Assembly (NCBI GenBank): GCA_007123515.1 | Contig: SKKY01000031.1 | Coordinates: 1 to 28,217, forward strand | Origin: Clostridia bacterium | GTDB lineage: Bacteria > Bacillota > Peptococcia > Peptococcales > SKKY01 | Length of the DNA: 28,217 nucleotides | Reading direction: 5' to 3' | Part shown: piece by piece, positions 7,879-15,684 of the stretch | Numbering within the stretch: position 1 is the first letter of the stretch | Layout of the letters: each line of letters opens with the position of its first letter | The notes under the pieces: generated by a model | Seen by the model: only the letters and a program-made list of their open reading frames with translations | What the model was told of the DNA's origin: nothing | The model's database searches: none | Position numbers and translations under genes: made by a program

Positions 7879-8781
7879 TTATTTATACATATTATCTTCA
7901 AGATAACTGTAGTCTGGTTCTAATGGCTCGAGTAAATAGATGTGACCTGCAAGGGACTCCACTTCTTCACCGTTAATAAGAATCTGCACCCGTTCAATGC
8001 CTTCAACTTCTGAAAGCGTATTAACGATACCATAGACTGCAAAGATCTCGCCCATTGAACCGGCTACATCGGTAATTGTTCCGCCTAAGTCAACCGTAGC
8101 GAGTCCTTCTTCCTGATCATAGTCATAGTTTAAAATGGTAGTTCCTTCCGGTAACACTCTTAGCCGCTGCTCATTATCCTGAGGACCTTCAATTAACGCC
8201 TCAATCAGAAGATAGGCGTTTTCGGCCGTAATATCGGCATCAAAAACCCGGCGCTCTTTAGTAAAGAGACCATCCTCCGTCCCAAAGTACAGATCCGCAA
8301 TAGTTTCCGGCATTCTTGTAATTTCTGTGATTTCCACTTCTGCCAGTGTATCCTGATCTTCTCCTTTAAAGGTTACACTTGTATATTCTAACTGATTATC
8401 CGCAAGTCTTACAAGTTTTATCGGATACGTTAAGACCTGTGCCACCATATCCGATTCATCAGGATCTCTTTTTTCTACAATAACCTCGACATTCCCGTCA
8501 CTAAACTGTCCATCTTTTAAGACAACACTGTAGCCTGCGGTCATCATCTCCCCCCTTGTTGCATAGAGATATGTGTCCCCATCAAAGGTGAAAGCTCTGT
8601 AGTTTTCTGTCATAGTATACTGCTCTAAATATTCTCTTACATTAGTTGGCATTTCCTCTAATTCTGTATGAATAAGTCCTACGTCGATCCTTTCTTCTTC
8701 ACCATTACCGGTGTTTATGATAAAAAAAACGGCTCCGATCAGAACAACGATTCCGGCAACGATTAACACTCTTTTATCCAT
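7879..8781 (-). CDS. Membrane-anchored PrcB-like + GerMN domain protein
   Basis: A 300-residue exported protein. A single N-terminal transmembrane segment or uncleaved signal (about 4-23) is followed by a PrcB C-terminal-like region (about 50-130), with TYLYATRGEMMTAGYSVVL and later EVIVEKRDP and YPIKLVRL. A GerMN domain lies at about 185-280 (AYLLIEALIEGPQ, LPEGTTILNYDYDQEEGLATVDL, VYGIVNTLSEVEGIERVQILINGEE). GerMN occurs in the spore germination protein GerM and in envelope lipoproteins such as LpqB. No lipobox cysteine is present. The start is ATG, with a G-rich binding site eight bases upstream. It is first in a two-gene operon with the membrane protein at 7337. A scaffold or ligand-binding role at the cell surface is likely; a link to sporulation is only suggested by GerMN. 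Confidence 0.85.
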   Translation of the reverse strand: MDKRVLIVAGIVVLIGAVFFIINTGNGEEERIDVGLIHTELEEMPTNVREYLEQYTMTENYRAFTFDGDTYLYATRGEMMTAGYSVVLKDGQFSDGNVEVIVEKRDPDESDMVAQVLTYPIKLVRLADNQLEYTSVTFKGEDQDTLAEVEITEITRMPETIADLYFGTEDGLFTKERRVFDADITAENAYLLIEALIEGPQDNEQRLRVLPEGTTILNYDYDQEEGLATVDLGGTITDVAGSMGEIFAVYGIVNTLSEVEGIERVQILINGEEVESLAGHIYLLEPLEPDYSYLEDNMYK

Positions 8782-8827
8782 AATGGCATCCCCCCTTTAT
8801 TTATATAAAAATAATACCCTTTTTTTG

Positions 8828-8836
8828 ATTATATCA
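8828..8836 (-). promoter_or_regulatory. Extended -10 promoter of the GerMN operon
   Basis: The motif TGATATAAT on the minus strand is an extended -10 (TGn plus TATAAT at 8828-8833). No good -35 box is seen 17 bases upstream, which is normal for extended -10 promoters. It lies about 46 bases before the GerMN protein start. Confidence 0.55.
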
Positions 8837-8909
8837 AGCACTAAAAGCTTAATATAAATTTTCATAATATGTTTACTGTTTTTTTGCAAATGTATTTTTA
8901 TTTATTTTA

Positions 8910-8918
8910 TGGTAAAAT
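8910..8918 (+). promoter_or_regulatory. Candidate extended -10 promoter of the small plus-strand gene
   Basis: TGG followed by TAAAAT (8913-8918) forms an extended -10 on the plus strand in a very AT-rich region, about 37 bases before the small gene. No clear -35 box is present. It diverges from the GerMN operon promoter. Confidence 0.45.
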
Positions 8919-8954
8919 AACCTGAAAAATGAATCGAAAGATGAGGTGTCACAA

Positions 8955-9146
8955 TTGCTTAGAGAAATTGCATTCGTTCTGCTCTTTATCTTTTTCGTCC
9001 TTAAAATCATGGCTCTGTACAAACTTTCCGAAAAAGACGTCCCCGCCCGGGAGAAACTGTCACATTATAAAAAATATAACATGCCTTCCTATATTTTTTT
9101 AGTCGGAGGCGTGGGCATATTGGTCTATTTACGCTATTTTTCCTGA
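8955..9146 (+). CDS. Small two-helix membrane protein, uncharacterised
   Basis: A 63-residue protein and the only gene on the plus strand. A hydrophobic helix (about 3-22, REIAFVLLFIFFVLKIMALY) is followed by a charged loop (KLSEKDVPAREKLSHYKKYN) and a second helix (about 45-61). I chose the TTG start at 8955 because GAGGTG (8943-8948) lies six bases upstream; an in-frame GTG at 8946 would overlap that binding site. It has its own candidate promoter and a strong terminator right after its stop, which supports a real transcription unit. No family is recognised and no function can be assigned. Confidence 0.65.
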   Translation: MLREIAFVLLFIFFVLKIMALYKLSEKDVPAREKLSHYKKYNMPSYIFLVGGVGILVYLRYFS

Positions 9147-9152
9147 AAATAT

Positions 9153-9187
9153 AACCGGAGTCCCAAATTTGGACTCCGGTTTTTTAT
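9153..9187 (+). terminator. Intrinsic terminator, plus strand, probably shared with the tetR end
   Basis: ACCGGAGTCC (9154-9163) pairs with GGACTCCGGT (9171-9180) around CAAATTT, followed by a T run to 9187. On the minus strand the same hairpin is followed by an AT-rich stretch, so it may also stop the efflux operon that ends at 9188. Confidence 0.92.
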
Positions 9188-9766
9188 TTAATTGCTAACC
9201 ATTCCATAACATAAGAGATCGGTGATCTCCTCTGCAATTTTGGCAGGATCCTCAATCTTTTCTCCTACCAGAACACTCTCACTAATGCCTTTTAGGGCTC
9301 CGATCAGAAAATGAGCCGCAAGCTCAGTGTTAATGTTGCGTAGTTCCCCCCGCTCTTTTGCTTTTATGAAAATCTTACTGTACCGCGAAACTTTATTAAA
9401 AAGAAACTCCTGATGAAATTCGAAAATCTCCTCTTTGCTTCTTTTGATATTAGAAAAGTCCGTCAGCACATTCAAAAAAGATGTTTTTGTTTTCTCAAGA
9501 ATATCAATGTGATTAATAATAAACTTGTAGATCGTATCATAGATCGAGTCATCTTCAATAATATTATGCTCTAACGATATAAAGTAATTATCCAAAAACC
9601 AAAAGACGGTCTGATCAAATAAATCCTGTTTATTGGTAAAATGTCCATATAATGTACCTTTTCCGATACCGGCCACATCAGCAATTTCTTCCATCTTTGT
9701 ATTGTGATACCCTTTTTCGGCAAAAACATCGAGCGCAGCCGACATAATCAACTCTTTCTTTTCCAC
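9188..9766 (-). CDS. TetR/AcrR-family repressor of the RND efflux operon
   Basis: A 192-residue TetR-family protein. The N-terminal helix-turn-helix (about 5-52) has the family pattern AALDVFAEKGYHNTKMEEIADVAGIGKGTLYGHFTNKQDLF. The C-terminal helical region should bind an inducer ligand. The GTG start overlaps the stop codon of the RND permease gene by one base, with AGGA upstream, so it is translationally coupled and last in the operon. A near-perfect 20-bp palindrome of TetR-operator type lies at the operon promoter, so the protein most likely represses its own operon and is released by a pump substrate. The autoregulation is inferred from position and motif. Confidence 0.93.
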   Translation of the reverse strand: MEKKELIMSAALDVFAEKGYHNTKMEEIADVAGIGKGTLYGHFTNKQDLFDQTVFWFLDNYFISLEHNIIEDDSIYDTIYKFIINHIDILEKTKTSFLNVLTDFSNIKRSKEEIFEFHQEFLFNKVSRYSKIFIKAKERGELRNINTELAAHFLIGALKGISESVLVGEKIEDPAKIAEEITDLLCYGMVSN

Positions 9767-12700
9767 TATTCCTGCCCCCCTGTGATGGCTTTGCCAATTT
9801 TTTCTTTATACTTATATGCAAAAGAATCAAGGCTGTAATACACGACTGGAACTAAGACCAGTGTAATCAGTGTTGAAAAACTAAGTCCAAAGACCACCAC
9901 TGTTGCCATCGGAGCCATTAGTTCCGCACCTTCACCAATTCCAACGGTCTGCGGAATCAATGCCAGGACGGTCGTTAAGGTTGTCATTAAGATCGGTCTG
10001 AATCTGACACGACCAGCCTCTATAATGGCCTCCATTTTTTCCATCCCGCTTTTTCGCAGCTGATTGATATAGTCTACCAGAACAATTGCATTGTTGACAA
10101 CAATACCGGATAACATAATGACTCCAATAAAAGCTGTTACCCCAAAACTTCGTCCGGTCAGAAACAACCCAAGGGTAATTCCGATAAAGGTCGGCGGAAT
10201 ACTAAACATAATGACAAAAGGATACATCAGGGCTTCAAATTGTGAGGCCATTACCATATAGACCAAAATGATGGCCAAAAGCAGCGCAAATGCAAGGTTA
10301 GTAAAGGCTTCCACCATATCCTGATTTGCACCGGCAAAATCGGCCGTATAGCCTCTCGGTAAAATTACGTCATTAATTTCTTCCCGGATATCAGCACTGA
10401 CACTGGCTAAATCTCTGCCTGTCAGATCGCCCCTGACAGTTGCCACTCGACTCTGATCCACTCGGTTAATCCCTGTGACTCCATCAGCAAAACTGATTTC
10501 TCCAAGCTCTTCAAGCGGCACATTTTGCCCTGCAGGCGTGGTGATCATCATCCTTTTTATTGAATCCAGATCATTTCGCTGTTCTTCACGAAGCAGGATT
10601 CGGACATTGTATTCATTGCCCTGCTCCCGGTACCTGGTTGCTGTGACGCCCGAAACCCCTTGCCTGAGAGTCCCGGCAATCTGAGCGGTTGTTAATCCAT
10701 AGCTGTTGGCTTTTGTTCTGTCTATGAGAATCTCAATTTCCGGGGACGCGCCCTCAAAACTAGTTGTTACATTGCGGGTACCTTCCACTCTTTCGACCCG
10801 GGCTGCTATCTCATCTGACAATCCCCGTAAGGTATCAAGATCCGAACCCTTAATTTCAATCGCAATCGGAGAACCGCCTCCGCCAAAACCACCATCATCC
10901 GCGCTGACCGTTACATTAACACCGGCCATATCTTTAGTTCTTTCTCGGACCTCTTCCATTACATCCTGCACGGATCGATCTCTCTCATTAAGTGGTGCCA
11001 TCCGTACGGTGACATTTGACATCCTCGAAGATGCTCCAAAATTCCCGGTTAAGGCGCCTCCGCCACCACCGACGGTCACAAAAACCTGATCCACTTCCTT
11101 TATCTGTGCAAGGATCAGCTCCACTTTCTCAGTGGCCAGCTTTGTTTCCTCGATCATTGTGTTTCTCGGCAATCTAAGATCTACCGTAAAGTATCCGCTG
11201 TCAGCACTCGGAATGAATTCCTTTCCTACAAAGGTAAACAGCACGCCACTTAATACAATCCCAATGGCCGTAATGGCCATCACTTTCTTCCTGTTATTAA
11301 GCGCTTTCTTTAAAAAGTTCTGATACTTACATTTTGTTGACTCAATCAGACCCTGCCACTTATCAGAAATATTCCTGGCCACTTTGGTATGTGGCTTTAC
11401 GTTCTCTTCTTGCTGATCCATCCGCCCGGTCTCCTGACAGGGAACCGCCTCAGATACCACATCTCTTTTGTTAACGGTAAGAAATTTTGAAGAAAGCATC
11501 GGAATAAAGGTCAGCGCGACCATTAAAGCTGAAAATAGTGCAAAGGATACCGTTAAGGCCATGGGTCTGAATAGTTGCGCCGAAAGTCCCTCGACAAACA
11601 CCATCGGTAAAAAGACACAAATGGTTGTTAATGTCGCTGCAACGACTGCTGAAGACACTTCTTTTGTCCCGGCTATGGCGGCATCCGCCCGGTTGTGGTT
11701 TTTTTCAGTCCGATACCGATAAATATTCTCCAGCACAACAATGGAGCTATCGACCATCAGGCCAATTCCGAGAGCGAGTCCTCCAAGGGAAACAATATTG
11801 ATCGTTGTCCCGGAAAAGTACATCAGTATAAAGGTAGAAATAATCGCAATCGGAATCGCTGTTCCGATGATGAGTGTACTTCTGATGTTTCGTAAAAATA
11901 AATATAGTACGATAATCGCAAAGGAAGCACCCAGCAGTCCATTTCTGGCCACACTACTGATCGACTGGTTAATAAACTCCGCCGAATCAAACGCGGTGCC
12001 GATTTCTATCCCTGCCGGCAGTTCCTCATTAATCCTTTCAATGGCATCATTAACATTTCTTGATACTTCCACGGCATTGGCATCGCTTTGCTTAAAAATG
12101 CTTAACCCAATGCTGTTTTGTCCGTTTAAAAAGGAATACATCGTGGCTTTGGCAAAGGCATCCTGAATGTCAGCAATGTATCGCAATTCAATGTTGCCTC
12201 CGCCTCTGAGCGGAACCAATACATTGCCTAAATCTTCAAGACTTTCAAACTCTCCTTTAACCCGAACCAGGTACTCTTTTTTGCCCTGCTCCACAGATCC
12301 CGAGGAAAAATTGGCATTTTCTGCTCTGATCACATTCTGAAGATCATTAATCGTTAATCCATAAGTCTGCAACCTTTGAGCATCAACAATCACCTGGATC
12401 TCACGGGTATCACCACCAGAGGTGTCTACATTTGCGACCCCCTCGGCTCTTTCAATAAAGGGCTTTATTTTTTCTTCTACAATTTCTTTGATTTCATAGG
12501 ATTCCCGATCACCGGTTACGCCCATAATCATCAGCGGAAACATTTCCAGATCAAAACGGAAGATCATCGGACTGGAGGCATCCTCCGGAAGAAAGGCCCT
12601 GATGGTATCCACATTTTCCCGGACTTTCATCTCGCTAAAGTCCATATCGGTTCCATAATCAAATTCGGCTATAACAAATGATGAGCCCCGGCCACTTTGG

Positions 12701-12945
12701 GAAGAAATTTGCTTAATTCCGGGCAAAGTGGCTACCGCATCCTCAACTGGACGGGTAACGAGTCTTTCCATCTCTTCGGGACCAACACCCTCATAATTAA
12801 CGAGCGTCGCTACGATCGGAAGTTCGATATCAGGGTAGAGATCCACACTCAAACGATTTAGAGAGACCCCCCCTATAATAAGGACCGCAATGACAATCAT
12901 TAAGATGGTAACCGGTCTTTTTACTGCATTTTTGTACAAACTCAT
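9766..12945 (-). CDS. RND-family efflux permease (AcrB/HAE1-like)
   Basis: A 1059-residue inner-membrane, proton-driven exporter. The layout is typical: one helix (about 10-30), a large extracytoplasmic porter loop (about 35-330), TM2-6 (to about 485), a linker, a second helix-loop unit, and the last helices. TM4 carries GLALGIGLMVDSSIVVLENIYR, so the paired aspartates of AcrB are D399 and S400 here. TM10 carries GIVVNNAIVLVDYINQLRKSG. A single Asp at this site is common in HAE-type pumps of Gram-positive bacteria. The start overlaps the preceding gene by four bases (ATGA) and the stop overlaps the tetR start. Substrates are probably hydrophobic drugs or lipids, but cannot be predicted. Confidence 0.96.
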   Translation of the reverse strand: MSLYKNAVKRPVTILMIVIAVLIIGGVSLNRLSVDLYPDIELPIVATLVNYEGVGPEEMERLVTRPVEDAVATLPGIKQISSQSGRGSSFVIAEFDYGTDMDFSEMKVRENVDTIRAFLPEDASSPMIFRFDLEMFPLMIMGVTGDRESYEIKEIVEEKIKPFIERAEGVANVDTSGGDTREIQVIVDAQRLQTYGLTINDLQNVIRAENANFSSGSVEQGKKEYLVRVKGEFESLEDLGNVLVPLRGGGNIELRYIADIQDAFAKATMYSFLNGQNSIGLSIFKQSDANAVEVSRNVNDAIERINEELPAGIEIGTAFDSAEFINQSISSVARNGLLGASFAIIVLYLFLRNIRSTLIIGTAIPIAIISTFILMYFSGTTINIVSLGGLALGIGLMVDSSIVVLENIYRYRTEKNHNRADAAIAGTKEVSSAVVAATLTTICVFLPMVFVEGLSAQLFRPMALTVSFALFSALMVALTFIPMLSSKFLTVNKRDVVSEAVPCQETGRMDQQEENVKPHTKVARNISDKWQGLIESTKCKYQNFLKKALNNRKKVMAITAIGIVLSGVLFTFVGKEFIPSADSGYFTVDLRLPRNTMIEETKLATEKVELILAQIKEVDQVFVTVGGGGGALTGNFGASSRMSNVTVRMAPLNERDRSVQDVMEEVRERTKDMAGVNVTVSADDGGFGGGGSPIAIEIKGSDLDTLRGLSDEIAARVERVEGTRNVTTSFEGASPEIEILIDRTKANSYGLTTAQIAGTLRQGVSGVTATRYREQGNEYNVRILLREEQRNDLDSIKRMMITTPAGQNVPLEELGEISFADGVTGINRVDQSRVATVRGDLTGRDLASVSADIREEINDVILPRGYTADFAGANQDMVEAFTNLAFALLLAIILVYMVMASQFEALMYPFVIMFSIPPTFIGITLGLFLTGRSFGVTAFIGVIMLSGIVVNNAIVLVDYINQLRKSGMEKMEAIIEAGRVRFRPILMTTLTTVLALIPQTVGIGEGAELMAPMATVVVFGLSFSTLITLVLVPVVYYSLDSFAYKYKEKIGKAITGGQE

Positions 12946-14045
12946 TGTCCGGCTGCCTCCTCCCGAACACGTTCTACCTGTCTTTCAATCGGCTCCACAA
13001 TCCTAACAAGGTCACCAATGATCACACTATCATTTCCACGGGTAATTAACTGGTCGCCTTCATTAAGGCCTGATGTAACCTCTGTTAATCTAGAGGTGAT
13101 AATGCCGGTCTCAATGTTTACGGATTCTGCTTTATCGTCAGAGATAATAAAGACCCGGGCCTGCCCGCCACGAATGATAACGGCTTCAGAAGGGATTACA
13201 ATTACATTTTGTTTTCTTTCTGCCTCTATTTCAGCCTTTACAAAAGTACCGGGCTGAATGCGCTTGTCACGGTTATTGATTTCAATCTCCACCGGAAAAG
13301 CACGGCTTTGTAAATCCATGGTCGGTGCAATGCTTCTGACTGTTCCGATTATCGCATAATCTTGATCATCGGACGAGAAAATCTGGACCTGCTGACCGGA
13401 GCGGATGTTAGCCGCTTCGGTTTCATTAACCGACGTTTTAACCAGTAAGGTATTGATGTTACTGATGACGGCTATCGGTGATTGTGGTGAAGCCATATTA
13501 CCGGCTGAGACATTCACCGAGGAAACGACTCCGCTGATCGGGCTGGTCACCTGGTAACCTGAAATTTCTATACCGCGCATCTTAAGGTTATCTCTAGCCT
13601 GAAGGTATCCGGCCTCTGCCTGTTCAAACTGGCTTTGGGAAATGGCTCCGGCTTCCAAAAGAGCCTGATTTCTCTCAAGGGCCAGTTCAGCATCTTCCAG
13701 AGACCGCTGGGCCATTTCATACTGTAAGGTGGCGGTTTTGGAATCCAGATAGGCCACTACGGTTCCGCGGCTGACTGCATCACCCACACGAACAGCTACA
13801 CTCTGCACCATCTCACCTTTCATTATCTCCGGCATCACAGCCGCAGTGACCTCTGGCTCGGTAACACCGGATAAGGTAATCGTTCTTGAAATATTATCCG
13901 TAGATACCTGGTGAACCTCTACCGGAACTCTTACCACTTCTTCCACGGTTTCCGGAGCAGAACAACCGGTTCCGCTTACTATTATCAATAGCCCTATCAT
14001 TAAAAAAAGTACTATTTTTTGTTTCTCCACTGGCTTTTGCAACAT
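12942..14045 (-). CDS. RND periplasmic-adaptor (membrane fusion) lipoprotein
   Basis: A 367-residue HlyD/AcrA-type adaptor subunit. A signal peptide ends at Cys28 (SGTGC), likely a lipid attachment site although the -3 residue is not typical. Then come a barrel-sandwich lipoyl half (GVTEPEVTAAVMPEIMKGEM...VGDAVSRGTVVAYLDS), an alpha-helical hairpin (about 110-155), the second lipoyl half (YQVTSPISGVVSSVNVSAGNM), a beta-barrel (about 200-270) and a membrane-proximal region. I chose the ATG at 14045, which has GGGGAG seven bases upstream; two earlier in-frame ATGs are badly placed for that site. It is first in the operon, overlaps the RND permease by four bases and should form a complex with it. 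Confidence 0.93.
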   Translation of the reverse strand: MLQKPVEKQKIVLFLMIGLLIIVSGTGCSAPETVEEVVRVPVEVHQVSTDNISRTITLSGVTEPEVTAAVMPEIMKGEMVQSVAVRVGDAVSRGTVVAYLDSKTATLQYEMAQRSLEDAELALERNQALLEAGAISQSQFEQAEAGYLQARDNLKMRGIEISGYQVTSPISGVVSSVNVSAGNMASPQSPIAVISNINTLLVKTSVNETEAANIRSGQQVQIFSSDDQDYAIIGTVRSIAPTMDLQSRAFPVEIEINNRDKRIQPGTFVKAEIEAERKQNVIVIPSEAVIIRGGQARVFIISDDKAESVNIETGIITSRLTEVTSGLNEGDQLITRGNDSVIIGDLVRIVEPIERQVERVREEAAGQ

Positions 14046-14090
14046 CCTCATTCTCCCCTGCATTTTAATAATTTATTCATTCTATGTACT

Positions 14091-14110
14091 AACTGACCGA
14101 CCGGTCAGTT
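14091..14110. promoter_or_regulatory. TetR-type operator palindrome (main site)
   Basis: AACTGACCGACCGGTCAGTT is an inverted repeat with matching arms except at the centre. It lies just downstream of the -10 box of the efflux operon promoter, about where transcription begins. This is the usual position for a repressor block. The TetR gene is the last gene of the same operon. Confidence 0.85.
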
Positions 14111-14122
14111 CTCACAAAAGGA

Positions 14123-14151
14123 ATAGTACAGGAAAATGACCGGTGAGTCAA
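14123..14151 (-). promoter_or_regulatory. Promoter of the RND efflux operon
   Basis: The -35 box TTGACT (14146-14151) and -10 box TACTAT (14123-14128) are 17 bases apart. The predicted start is near 14116, just before the main operator. A degenerate operator copy overlaps the -35 box and spacer. Confidence 0.82.
14137..14150. promoter_or_regulatory. Second, degenerate TetR-type operator
   Basis: TGACCGGTGAGTCA matches the core of the main operator (TGACCGACCGGTCA) at 10 of 14 positions and overlaps the -35 box. The two sites are 43 bp apart centre to centre, about four helical turns. It may be a weaker repressor site. Confidence 0.5.
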
Positions 14152-14152
14152 T

Positions 14153-14175
14153 AAAAAAAGCCCTCAACAGGGCTT
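14153..14175 (-). terminator. Intrinsic terminator of the aromatic operon
   Basis: AAGCCCT (14169-14175) and AGGGCTT (14158-14164) on the minus strand pair around a four-base loop, followed by a run of Ts to 14153. It lies 29 bases after the aroH stop and just before the efflux promoter, so it separates the two operons. Confidence 0.92.
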
Positions 14176-14203
14176 ATCTTTGTGAACATAATGTTAAACT
14201 TTT

Positions 14204-14572
14204 TTAATCTTTTTCGCTAAGGTCCGGACGCAGGCGCACGGCCTCTTTCAGGTATGAATGAGTGATCTTCAGCTCCGGTTTGCAATTAATGGTAATCAGT
14301 ACCCGCAAACATTTTTCAAGAGACTCTTCCACATACATTTCCTGCAAACACATCAGAGGAACATCACTAAGTCCGAACTCTCTGGCCACTTTCGCCGGAT
14401 AAACCTTAGTCAGATCGGCGGTTGCTGTAAACAACACCGATACCATGTCTTCATTAGACAATTGATTATCACTGATAAGTTGCTCTAAGAGCATTCTGGT
14501 ATTAGCGGCTATCGAATCAGCTGTATTTTCCTCTACGGTGATGGCACCTCTTATGCCTTTTTGTATGATCAT
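14204..14572 (-). CDS. aroH: Chorismate mutase, AroH type
   Basis: A 122-residue enzyme that converts chorismate to prephenate, the branch point to Phe and Tyr. It belongs to the trimeric AroH fold of Bacillus subtilis rather than the helical AroQ fold. The active-site residues line up with that enzyme: R8 (GIRGA), C75 and E78 (MCLQEM), R90 and Y107, and RPDLS lies near the C-terminus. The length is normal. It is last in the aromatic operon, one base after aroB, with a terminator downstream. Its product feeds both PheA and TyrA encoded earlier in the same operon. Confidence 0.96.
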   Translation of the reverse strand: MIIQKGIRGAITVEENTADSIAANTRMLLEQLISDNQLSNEDMVSVLFTATADLTKVYPAKVAREFGLSDVPLMCLQEMYVEESLEKCLRVLITINCKPELKITHSYLKEAVRLRPDLSEKD

Positions 14573-14573
14573 C

Positions 14574-15683
14574 TTAATTATCCCCTTTTACATCAATAAG
14601 ATATCCTTTCTCCATTAAAAATGTCCGCATGTGTTCTTCGTTATATGTTGTGGTTTTCTGAACACAGCCAATCGCTTCCGGCAAAATCAGCACCATCTGT
14701 CCCAGCTGGTTCTTTTTATCAAGTGCGAGCATTTCCATAAACATCGCTGCCGGCATTTTTGGCAGACGGTATTGCATATTAAGTTCATTAAAAAGTCTTT
14801 GTATCTCTTCTTTGTCTTTTTGTGCAAGCAATCCCTGCTCAGCGGCAAACTCAGCAATCACCTGTATGCCTGCGGCCACAGCTTCTCCGTGCCGAAAGTA
14901 CTCGTATTCAGTAATCGCCTCTATACCGTGAGCCAGCGTATGACCAAGGTTTAAGATCGCTCGGATTCCAGATTCCCGTTCATCTGCAGCCACAATCTGC
15001 GCCTTTATCTCACAGGATCTTTTAATCAGCCAGGCAAAAGTGCTTTCCTCTCTGTTGTTGATCGGCTCAATATTTTCCTGTATGTACCGAAAAAGCGCCT
15101 CATCCTGAATGATCCCATACTTAATGATTTCAGCCAGACCACTTTTCCAGTCTCTGTCCGGCATGGTCTGCAGGGTCTCGGTATCAATGTATACTTTTTT
15201 TGGCTGATAAAAGGAGCCGATCATATTTTTACCCAATGCATGATTGACCGCCACTTTTCCACCAACACTGCTGTCGACCTGTGCTAAGAGTGTTGTCGGC
15301 ACCTGGTAAAAGGCAATGCCCCTCTGATAGATACTGGCCACAAAGCCGGCCAAGTCACCAATGACACCTCCGCCTAACGCCAAAACAGCACCATCTCTTC
15401 CAATCTGATGCTCCAGCATCTTGGTTAAAATCTGACTGGCCATCTCCCACGACTTATATCGTTCGCCATCCGGAATAATGTACTCATAGACGTCAAAACC
15501 TTCGGCTTCCAGCTGGTCTTTTACCTTTTCTCCGTAGATCCCATAAACAACATCATTAGAGATCAAAACCAGCTGCCGACCCTCCTGTATGGATGACAAG
15601 TCTTTCGCCATCTGATCCATCAGACCTTTTTGAATTACAATATCATACGATCGTTCTGTAAGTTGTACACGTACTGTTTCCAT
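14574..15683 (-). CDS. aroB: 3-dehydroquinate synthase
   Basis: A 369-residue NAD- and zinc-dependent enzyme, step 2 of the shikimate pathway (DAHP to 3-dehydroquinate). The glycine-rich GGGVIGDLAGFVASIYQRG (about 104-122) and PTTLLAQVDSSVGGK (about 129-143) are conserved. The metal ligands E185 (GLAEIIKYG), H248 (NLGHTLAH) and H265 (FRHGEAV) are all present, so it should be active. The length is normal. The start is ATG behind AGGAGG. It begins one base after aroC and ends one base before aroH, which indicates tight coupling in the operon. Confidence 0.97.
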   Translation of the reverse strand: METVRVQLTERSYDIVIQKGLMDQMAKDLSSIQEGRQLVLISNDVVYGIYGEKVKDQLEAEGFDVYEYIIPDGERYKSWEMASQILTKMLEHQIGRDGAVLALGGGVIGDLAGFVASIYQRGIAFYQVPTTLLAQVDSSVGGKVAVNHALGKNMIGSFYQPKKVYIDTETLQTMPDRDWKSGLAEIIKYGIIQDEALFRYIQENIEPINNREESTFAWLIKRSCEIKAQIVAADERESGIRAILNLGHTLAHGIEAITEYEYFRHGEAVAAGIQVIAEFAAEQGLLAQKDKEEIQRLFNELNMQYRLPKMPAAMFMEMLALDKKNQLGQMVLILPEAIGCVQKTTTYNEEHMRTFLMEKGYLIDVKGDN

Positions 15684-15684
15684 A

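Noticed and set aside
10706..12166. Plus-strand frames opposite the RND permease gene
   Set aside because: They are antisense to a complete, well-conserved permease and show no domain or start signal.
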